A stretch of DNA of 11,314 nucleotides, taken from assembly GCA_002494015.1 (NCBI GenBank), contig DLAR01000045.1, positions 1-11,314 of the forward strand, written 5' to 3'. This DNA comes from Porphyromonadaceae bacterium UBA7042. GTDB lineage: Bacteria; Bacteroidota; Bacteroidia; Bacteroidales; Muribaculaceae. Both the position numbers and the translations under genes were made by a program. Within the stretch, counting starts at the first letter, position 1. Every line of letters begins with the position of its first letter. Of the stretch, positions 6,291 to 11,314 are shown piece by piece. The notes beneath the pieces are model-generated. The model saw only the letters and a list, made by a program, of their open reading frames with translations, searched no databases and was not told where the DNA came from.

Positions 6291-6575
6291 TCAGCTCTTT
6301 ACTGTATCGTTTAAAATTCGTCGCACCGTCGGTGTGGCAGCGCGTTTTCGCGTCGTGTTTTTGCGTTTGATGCCTCTGCGCTTCCGTGTCGGCATGGTGA
6401 CCGTGTCGGCGGCAGTGGTGTCGATGACGGCGGCGGCTGTCGTGTCAACGGCCGTGGGCGGCAGTGACGCGGGAGTCTGATTTCTGCCTGCAAGCCATGC
6501 CGTGACAGCGATTAAGACAGTCATGACGGCAGCAAGGGCGAGGAGGCCCCGGCGTTCGCTCGATGTGAATGACAT
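6291..6575 (-). CDS. Single-pass membrane protein with basic tail (94 aa), unknown function
   Basis: The 94-aa product begins SFTSSERRG, directly followed by one membrane helix (about 10-29, LLALAAVMTVLIAVTAWLAG). After it come a Thr/Ala/Pro-rich linker (about 33-62), a strongly basic segment (RKRRGIKRKNTTRKRA, about 64-79), and a conserved-looking end, RRILNDTVKS. The SERRG-then-helix start is like the anchors of Bacteroidota ComEA-like and related membrane proteins, but no helix-hairpin-helix domain follows. The ATG lies only 5 nt past the U-run of the sdhCAB terminator and no separate promoter is visible, so expression may depend on read-through. The next small gene starts 7 nt after its stop. 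Confidence 0.6.
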   Translation of the reverse strand: MSFTSSERRGLLALAAVMTVLIAVTAWLAGRNQTPASLPPTAVDTTAAAVIDTTAADTVTMPTRKRRGIKRKNTTRKRAATPTVRRILNDTVKS

Positions 6576-6580
6576 GGTGT

Positions 6581-6625
6581 AAAAAAATCAGGGACTTTAA
6601 AGTCGGTAAAGACCTTAAAGTCCCT
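6581..6625 (-). terminator. Intrinsic terminator of the sdhCAB operon
   Basis: An 11-bp perfect inverted repeat, AGGGACTTTAA (6590-6600) with TTAAAGTCCCT (6615-6625), is extended inward by a 3-bp stem after one mismatch. On the minus strand it is followed after two bases by seven U's (6581-6587). It lies 25 nt past the sdhB stop and ends 5 nt before the ATG of the 94-aa gene. Confidence 0.88.
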
Positions 6626-6649
6626 ATGTGTTATTTAGAAATCCGACGG

Positions 6650-7405
6650 TTAATCGGCCAGTTTGGCCTTGATAAACTCGCGGTTGAGACGGGCGATATT
6701 GCTCAGAGACTCGTTCTTGGGGCACTCTGCGGCACACGCGCCGGTGTTGGTACAGTTGCCGAAACCAAGCTCATCCATCTTCTTGACCATAGCGCGGGCA
6801 CGGCGGGCACGTTCAACCTGACCTTGGGGAAGGAGGGCAAACTGGCTTACCTTGGCTGCGACAAAAAGCATCGCCGAGCCGTTCTTACATGCTGCGACAC
6901 AGGCACCGCAGCCGATACATGTAGCCGAGTCCATAGCGATGTCGGCTACCTCCTTGGAGATGGGGGTAGCGTTGGCATCGGGAGCACCGCCGCAGTTGAA
7001 CGACACATAACCGCCGGCCTGCTGGATTTTGTCAAAGGCGTTGCGGTCAACCATGAGGTCGCGCACTACAGGGAATGCGGCAGAACGCCAAGGCTCGATG
7101 GTGATTGTATCTTCGTTGTTGAACTTGCGCATGTGGAGCTGGCAGGTAGTGATGCCCTGTACGGGACCGTGGGGGTGTCCGTTGATATAGAGCGAGCACA
7201 TACCGCAGATTCCCTCGCGGCAGTCGCTGTCAAACACTACGGGTTCTTCACCCTTTTCTACGAGTTGCTGGTTAAGCATGTCGAGCATTTCGAGGAAGCT
7301 GCTGCCGGTCGAGACGTTCTCGACGCGATAGTCCTTGAACTCGCCTTTTTCTTTGGGGCCACGCTGACGCCAAATTCTCAGGTTTACGTTAATAGTATGT
7401 TCCAT
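6650..7405 (-). CDS. sdhB: Succinate dehydrogenase / fumarate reductase iron-sulfur subunit
   Basis: The 251-aa protein carries the electron-transfer clusters between the flavin in SdhA and the haems or quinone in SdhC, on the cytoplasmic face of the inner membrane. The [2Fe-2S] site is CREGICGMC with Cys62, 67 and 70, plus Cys88. The C-terminal ferredoxin domain has CIGCGACVAAC (Cys163, 166, 169, 173) and CTNTGACAAECPK (Cys218, 224, 228), supplying the [4Fe-4S] and [3Fe-4S] clusters. The length is normal. It is the last gene of the C-A-B operon, 75 nt after sdhA, with a GC-rich hairpin in the gap and an intrinsic terminator downstream. In anaerobic Bacteroidales this enzyme mostly reduces fumarate to succinate, so frdB would be an equally valid name. 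The direction cannot be read from sequence alone. Confidence 0.97.
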   Translation of the reverse strand: MEHTINVNLRIWRQRGPKEKGEFKDYRVENVSTGSSFLEMLDMLNQQLVEKGEEPVVFDSDCREGICGMCSLYINGHPHGPVQGITTCQLHMRKFNNEDTITIEPWRSAAFPVVRDLMVDRNAFDKIQQAGGYVSFNCGGAPDANATPISKEVADIAMDSATCIGCGACVAACKNGSAMLFVAAKVSQFALLPQGQVERARRARAMVKKMDELGFGNCTNTGACAAECPKNESLSNIARLNREFIKAKLAD

Positions 7406-7439
7406 TATTGAGTTGTAGTTATTGAATTTTGGACTATGC

Positions 7440-7461
7440 CGCGCCCCGCGATCGGGGCGCG
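7440..7461 (-). repeat. GC-rich intercistronic hairpin between sdhA and sdhB
   Basis: A perfect 9-bp inverted repeat, CGCGCCCCG with CGGGGCGCG, closes on the loop CGAT. It sits in the 75-nt gap between sdhA and sdhB. No U-run follows on the transcribed strand, so it is not a normal terminator. An RNA-stability or processing element that sets the A:B mRNA ratio is the likeliest role, by inference. Confidence 0.75.
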
Positions 7462-7480
7462 ACAGTCTCGTGGTTTAAAA

Positions 7481-9508
7481 TTAAGACTTGTAGTTGCGGG
7501 TTTGAACCTTGATTTCCTGATAGTTGAGGGGCTCCTTGAGGAGGACGGGCTTCTCGTTGTCGCCGGTGTACTTCCAGCAGGAAACATACATGTAGTCCTT
7601 GTCGTTGCGCGCAGCCTCGCCGTCGGCAGTCTGATATTCCTCGCGGAAGTGTGCGCCGCACGATTCGTTGCGGTTCAGCGCGTCGATAGCCATCATCTTG
7701 GCCATAACGAGGAAGTCCTCGAGACGCAGCGCCTTTTCAAGCTCGGTGTTGAGGTCGTCGGCGCTGCCCACGATGCGAAGGTCGGTGTAGAATTCCTTGC
7801 GCACTTCCTCGACTTCGGCGATAGCCTTGACGAGGCTTTGGAGTGTGCGGCCCATACCGACGAGGTCCCACATGACGTGGCCCAGACGCTTGTGAATCTG
7901 ATCGGGCGACTTGGTGCCCTTGATGTTCATCAGGCGGTTGATGCGGTCACGAACCTCTTTCTCCACCTTGTCAAACTCGGGATCGTCTGTCCCCGGGTGC
8001 TTGACCTTGATCTGGTCGCTGAGGTAGTTCTGCATCGTGTAGGGAAGCACGAAGTAACCGTCGGCAAGACCCTGCATGAGGGCCGAGGCACCGAGGCGGT
8101 TTGCACCGTGGTCCGAGAAGTTACATTCACCGATTGCAAAGAGACCCTTGATTGAGGTCTGGAGCTCGTAGTCAACCCAGATACCGCCCATTGTATAGTG
8201 GCTGGCGGGGAAAATCATCATCGGGGTCTCATAGGGATTGTCATCAGAAATCATCTGATACATGTCAAAGAGGTTGCCGTAGCGGTCACGCACAACATCT
8301 TCGCCGAGACGGTTGATGGCATATTTGAAGTCGAGATAGACGGCGTTGCCGGTACCTACGCCATAGCCTGCGTCGCAGCGTTCCTTGGCGGCACGAGATG
8401 CGATGTCGCGGGGACACAGGTTACCGAAGGCGGGATAGCGGCGTTCCAAGTAGAAGTCGCGGTCTTCGTCGGGAATATCGGTGGGTTTCTTCTTGCCTGC
8501 GCGGATAGCCTCGGCGTCTTCTTTCTTTTTCGGAACCCAGATGCGGCCGTCGTTACGGAGCGATTCGCTCATGAGGGTCAGCTTAGACTGGTCTTCGCCG
8601 TGAACGGGGATACAGGTGGGGTGAATCTGGGTGAAAGCGAGGTTGGAGAGATAAGCGCCGCGGCGGAAGGCTTGGATAGCGGCCGAGCCGTTGCAGCCCA
8701 TCGCGTTGGTCGACAGGAAGAATGTGCGGCCATATCCGCCCGTAGCGAGAACTACGGCATGGGCGGCATAGCGTTCAAGCTCGCCGGTGACGAGGTTGCG
8801 CACGATGATACCGCGGGCACGGCCGTCGATGATGACGAGGTCGAGCATTTCGCGGCGGTTGAATGACTTGACGGTACCCTTCTGAATCTGACGGTTCAGT
8901 GATGCGTAGGCACCGAGAAGAAGCTGCTGGCCGGTCTGGCCTTTGGCGTAGAATGTACGCGAAACCTGTGCGCCGCCAAATGAACGGTTGGCAAGGAGGC
9001 CGCCGTATTCGCGGGCAAACGGTACACCCTGCTGAACGCACTGGTCGATGATGTTGTTGGCCACTTCGGCGAGACGGTAAACGTTGGCCTCGCGCGAGCG
9101 GAAGTCACCACCCTTTACCGTGTCGTAGAACAGGCGGTAGACCGAGTCACCGTCGTTCTGATAGTCCTTGGCGGCGTTGATACCGCCCTGAGCGGCGATA
9201 GAGTGGGCGCGGCGGGGGCTGTCTTGGATGCAGAAGTTGAGCACGTTAAAGCCAAGCTCGCCAAGAGTCGATGCAGCCGATGCACCGGCGAGGCCGGTAC
9301 CGACGACGATGATGTCGAGGTTGCGCTTGTTGGCGGGGTTCACGAGTTTCTGATGGGCCTTGTAGTTGGTCCATTTCTGCGCGAGGGGACCCTCGGGTAT
9401 CTTGGAGTCAATCTGATATTCAGGTAAGGCTGAGGATTCGATGTCGGCATAATCCTTCATGATGGGGGTCGAGTCAATCATACCCTCAAGGTTCTTAATA
9501 TCTGCCAT
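7481..9508 (-). CDS. sdhA: Succinate dehydrogenase / fumarate reductase flavoprotein subunit
   Basis: The 675-aa catalytic subunit interconverts succinate and fumarate in the cytoplasm using covalently bound FAD. Seen in order: the dinucleotide fold VVGTGLAGASAA with G70, G72 and G75; the flavin-attachment motif RRAHSIAAQGG with His102; CPRDIASR with R367, equivalent to the E. coli FrdA catalytic Arg287; SHYTMGG with H437; and the FAD-contact region NRLGASALMQG. Residues 32-62, from QIDSKIPEGPL onward, are as I remember from Bacteroides SdhA, but about 31 residues precede them here. Internal Met10 and Met17 are alternative starts that would only partly remove this extension. The gene follows sdhC by 48 nt and precedes sdhB by 75 nt. 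Together the three genes encode complex II/quinol:fumarate reductase. The name frdA is equally valid. Confidence 0.97.
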   Translation of the reverse strand: MADIKNLEGMIDSTPIMKDYADIESSALPEYQIDSKIPEGPLAQKWTNYKAHQKLVNPANKRNLDIIVVGTGLAGASAASTLGELGFNVLNFCIQDSPRRAHSIAAQGGINAAKDYQNDGDSVYRLFYDTVKGGDFRSREANVYRLAEVANNIIDQCVQQGVPFAREYGGLLANRSFGGAQVSRTFYAKGQTGQQLLLGAYASLNRQIQKGTVKSFNRREMLDLVIIDGRARGIIVRNLVTGELERYAAHAVVLATGGYGRTFFLSTNAMGCNGSAAIQAFRRGAYLSNLAFTQIHPTCIPVHGEDQSKLTLMSESLRNDGRIWVPKKKEDAEAIRAGKKKPTDIPDEDRDFYLERRYPAFGNLCPRDIASRAAKERCDAGYGVGTGNAVYLDFKYAINRLGEDVVRDRYGNLFDMYQMISDDNPYETPMMIFPASHYTMGGIWVDYELQTSIKGLFAIGECNFSDHGANRLGASALMQGLADGYFVLPYTMQNYLSDQIKVKHPGTDDPEFDKVEKEVRDRINRLMNIKGTKSPDQIHKRLGHVMWDLVGMGRTLQSLVKAIAEVEEVRKEFYTDLRIVGSADDLNTELEKALRLEDFLVMAKMMAIDALNRNESCGAHFREEYQTADGEAARNDKDYMYVSCWKYTGDNEKPVLLKEPLNYQEIKVQTRNYKS

Positions 9509-9556
9509 ATCTGTGTCGTTGTTTTTATCTGTTATTAATATACCTTTATGAGAGGA

Positions 9557-10492
9557 TTAGTTTTTGCCTTTGCAAGCGGGATTGGCGCATGTCTCGGGAT
9601 TGGCGCACACACCGTCGGCACAGCAACCGTCGGCACACTCGGCTGCAACCTCGATGCAGGTTGCCTGAGTGCATTCGGCCTGAGGACAGGCTGCTTCGGG
9701 GCAGGCTGCCTCGCTGCACGCTTTGGCTCCGCACTCGATGGCGTCGGTGTCAAGCGCAAACTGTGAGCCTTTGGCTTGGTTGTATTCAATCAGCTCCTTC
9801 TCGAAGTCCGAATTGTTGGCGCGCACAGTGAACACAACTGCCTCGGCGATAAAGAGAGCTACCACGATGGTTGTCCACCAGCAGGCAATCTTCTTCAGGC
9901 GGGGAAGCCATGTGTCGTTATCCCAGCCGCATGTCTGGAACATCGACCAGAATCCGTGGTTCATGTGGAACCAGAGGGCAATGAAACCGATGATGTACAC
10001 AATCGGTGTCCACACTTGGCTGAATGCAATCTGGATGAAAAGGGTGCCGGCTGCCGGGGGAACCTCTACACCTTCGTGAACATAGTCACAGTGGAGTATC
10101 TCGGCAAGCTGCATCTTGGCCCAGAACTGAATCATGTGAACGGCAAGGAAAGCGAGAACGACGATACCGAGCACGAGCATGTTCTGTGACGACCATTCGA
10201 CACCGAGGGGTTTCTTGACAACGTTGTAACGGTCATTGCCACGGGCTTTGCGGTTCTGCAAGGTCAGCCAAAGGGCATAGATGATGTGAATGATGAAAAG
10301 CGCGGCAAGACCGACGGTCGCAACCAATGCATACCAGTTGGCTCCGAGGAACTCGCACACAGCATTATAGCCCTGAGGCCAGAAAAGCGCAACACCGTTC
10401 ATCAAGCAGTGAAACGTGACAAATAGGACGAGGCACGCTCCGGTGATGGCCATCACGAGCTTGCGTCCTATAGATGAGCATGTTAACCACAT
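9557..10492 (-). CDS. sdhC: Succinate dehydrogenase / fumarate reductase cytochrome b subunit with Cys-rich C-terminal tail
   Basis: The 311-aa membrane anchor has five helices (about 12-36, 52-78, 104-125, 160-182 and 202-224), the single-subunit di-haem type B arrangement of Wolinella FrdC and Bacteroidales enzymes. Candidate haem-ligand histidines are H28, H69, H119 and H176, one per helix I-IV. It passes electrons between menaquinone and the SdhB clusters. Residues 1-230 look like a whole subunit. A further 80 residues follow, of which 254-311 hold 12 cysteines, five residues apart from C254 to C279 (pattern ACxEA), then a more irregular run containing GCCADGVC and CANPxxCANPAC. Lysines and arginines before helix V (RLKK, 198-201) place the tail on the periplasmic side. 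I do not recall this tail from other SdhC proteins. Its role is unknown; metal binding or disulfides are possible. It is the first gene of the operon. Confidence 0.95.
   Translation of the reverse strand: MWLTCSSIGRKLVMAITGACLVLFVTFHCLMNGVALFWPQGYNAVCEFLGANWYALVATVGLAALFIIHIIYALWLTLQNRKARGNDRYNVVKKPLGVEWSSQNMLVLGIVVLAFLAVHMIQFWAKMQLAEILHCDYVHEGVEVPPAAGTLFIQIAFSQVWTPIVYIIGFIALWFHMNHGFWSMFQTCGWDNDTWLPRLKKIACWWTTIVVALFIAEAVVFTVRANNSDFEKELIEYNQAKGSQFALDTDAIECGAKACSEAACPEAACPQAECTQATCIEVAAECADGCCADGVCANPETCANPACKGKN
9560..9733 (-). repeat. Imperfect 15-bp coding repeats for the cysteine-rich SdhC tail
   Basis: Read on the minus strand, 9656-9733 contains successive 15-nt units, each with one TGC or TGT codon followed by x, Gag/Caa-type, and Ala codons. 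This puts Cys at residues 254, 259, 264, 269, 274 and 279. Two shorter duplications follow: GCCGACGGT near 9606-9633, and a unit encoding CANP, present twice at 9572-9605. This suggests the tail grew by local duplication. Confidence 0.7.
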
Positions 10493-10565
10493 AGTAGTTC
10501 TTTAATTTGAGATTATTAATCAGTTATTTAAAATTGTTGCTATTGTTTTGATTAAATCACTTCTG

Positions 10566-10609
10566 CAAAATTAGTGCAAATTTACCTCCTTTACAACTAT
10601 TAAAGCAAA
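10566..10609 (-). promoter_or_regulatory. Promoter region of the sdhCAB operon
   Basis: Read on the minus strand, two -7 matches to TAnnTTTG lie 11 bp apart: TAAATTTG (10577-10584) and TAATTTTG (10566-10573). The first has a TTTG -33 element (10606-10609) 21 nt upstream. The second has a TTG (10594-10596) at 20 nt. Either gives an AT-rich leader of about 65-80 nt before the sdhC ATG. A third TAATTTTG lies at 10606-10613. No operator is recognised. Confidence 0.6.
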
Positions 10610-10659
10610 ATTAAGGAAAAATTTCGACAATTTTTCTCTCCTCCCCCGAAAAATTACCT

Positions 10660-11232
10660 CTACATCATTGTGTTTCGTGAGTTGTCGGAGTTTCGGTAAT
10701 TGATGCGGGCTTTGTACATTTGCTCTTTGATGCCGCCGTTTTTAACAAAATCGGATTGAAGGCGCTCAAGAAGTTTGCGCAGGAAAACGTCGGTCTGGTG
10801 AATGAGCGTAATGGCGATGTTGGCGGTAGTTTCCGGCGTGCGTTGTTTGATTGCCTCGACATAGAAAGATGAGTCGTTGTGAGCCGAGCAGACCACTCTT
10901 GTCTTTTTCGCTTTTTCTGAATCAGCCGGCCACTTGATGAGATTCCTCACCCTAAGAAAATCCTCGTAGTCAAGCAATAGCTCCTGCAGACTTGCTCTTG
11001 CCACATTTATCAGTTTTATTTCCGTTTCGGCCGAAGTGGCAGCCGCAGCCGAGCCCTCGGCGATGTTCTGGCGACCGCTGCGGGCAGCCTGCACCATCTG
11101 GTCGATGGTGCGGTCTCCCTTTTGCAGGTGTGTATGGGCGAAATAGTAGGTGATATCGTAGATACATTGCGCCTTTTGGAAAGCTATGAGTTTTCGATAG
11201 TTGCCTTTTGGAGGGAGGAAGGTCTCGGCCAT
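10660..11232 (-). CDS. Four-helix-bundle suffix-domain protein
   Basis: The 190-aa protein matches the Bacteroidales four-helix-bundle suffix family as I remember it. It has the conserved start FLPPKGNYRKL, then YDITYYFAH, GDRTIDQMVQAARSGRQNIAEGS (about 40-62), the SAETEIKLINVA/LQELLLDYEDF helices, RTPETTANIAITLIHQ, and the closing KNGGIKEQMYKARINYRN. This is the S23/intervening-sequence-like fold that also includes Avd, the accessory protein of diversity-generating retroelements. No reverse transcriptase or template repeat is present in the window, so such a link is not supported here. The molecular function of the suffix family is unknown. The ATG at 11232 is chosen because MAETFLPPKG is the usual family start. 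The frame continues upstream to 11298, but that extension is encoded by short repeats. The gene lies upstream of sdhC on the same strand, separated by 167 nt. Confidence 0.85.
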   Translation of the reverse strand: MAETFLPPKGNYRKLIAFQKAQCIYDITYYFAHTHLQKGDRTIDQMVQAARSGRQNIAEGSAAAATSAETEIKLINVARASLQELLLDYEDFLRVRNLIKWPADSEKAKKTRVVCSAHNDSSFYVEAIKQRTPETTANIAITLIHQTDVFLRKLLERLQSDFVKNGGIKEQMYKARINYRNSDNSRNTMM

Positions 11233-11267
11233 GATTTTCGGTTTTAGGGTTGATATTATTGATGTTA

Positions 11268-11294
11268 TTGGACTAATTAGACTAATTGGACATA
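11268..11294 (-). repeat. Three 9-bp tandem repeats upstream of the four-helix-bundle gene
   Basis: On the plus strand the units are TTGGACTAA, TTAGACTAA and TTGGACATA, in tandem with one or two differences each. They end 36 nt before the ATG at 11232, in the presumed promoter or leader region. Because the unit is a multiple of three, read in frame it also encodes a repetitive Ile/Ser-rich peptide. Confidence 0.65.
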
Positions 11295-11314
11295 GCACAT
11301 GACATTTTTAGGTA

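Noticed and set aside
6569..7411. A 280-codon plus-strand frame opposite sdhB
   Set aside because: It is antisense to a fully recognised iron-sulfur subunit, spans the minus-strand terminator, and has no family features. It is an artefact of codon bias.
7436..8866. Long plus-strand frames opposite sdhA
   Set aside because: They lie entirely antisense to a recognised flavoprotein, and their Val/Leu/Gly/Asp-rich composition is that expected from reverse-reading GC-biased codons.
10616..10636. GAAAAAT/ATTTTTC inverted repeat, considered as the terminator of the four-helix-bundle gene
   Set aside because: A 7-bp nearly all-AT stem with no clear U-run on the minus strand. It is too weak to call.
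10660..11314. A diversity-generating retroelement suggested by the Avd-like four-helix-bundle fold
   Set aside because: No reverse transcriptase, template repeat or variable repeat is visible. The protein fits the separate suffix-domain subfamily.

Overview
The window looks like ordinary chromosome of a gut-type Bacteroidota, order Bacteroidales, most likely Muribaculaceae or a close relative. Four things point there. Several genes have a Bacteroidota -7 element (TAnnTTTG) upstream and no Shine-Dalgarno sequence. The tRNA genes do not encode CCA. A succinate dehydrogenase/fumarate reductase operon is ordered C-A-B with a single cytochrome b subunit. A Bacteroidales-style four-helix-bundle protein lies at the right edge. 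Genus-level assignment is inference from recalled protein sequences.

Layout, left to right. The window opens in the last bases of a tRNA, probably Gly, followed by a complete tRNA-Leu(GAG) and a very strong intrinsic terminator. A Bacteroidota promoter then drives a 92-aa SemiSWEET-type transporter and, 9 nt downstream, a 494-aa DUF1186/HEAT-like protein. Convergent to these is a membrane-anchored metallophosphoesterase. Divergent from it, behind a good TATCTTTG promoter, is a two-gene operon: rsmA (16S rRNA dimethyladenosine transferase) and mgtE (Mg2+ channel), overlapping by one base.

From about 5.7 to 6.6 kb lies a less familiar stretch with small minus-strand genes: a 94-aa single-pass protein with a basic tail, an 80-aa basic protein and a 50-aa highly hydrophobic protein. 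They follow the terminator of the next operon, and I recognise no function for them. From 10.5 down to 6.65 kb on the minus strand is the sdhC-sdhA-sdhB (frdCAB) operon, encoding respiratory complex II or quinol:fumarate reductase, the enzyme behind succinate production in anaerobic Bacteroidales. It has a promoter region, an intercistronic hairpin and a terminator. At the right edge, also on the minus strand, is a four-helix-bundle suffix protein preceded by a 9-bp tandem repeat.

The most unusual item is the cytochrome b subunit. It carries a C-terminal tail with 12 cysteines in 58 residues, partly built from five-residue repeats and predicted to lie on the periplasmic side. I see no CRISPR array, insertion sequence, phage module or recognisable defence locus.
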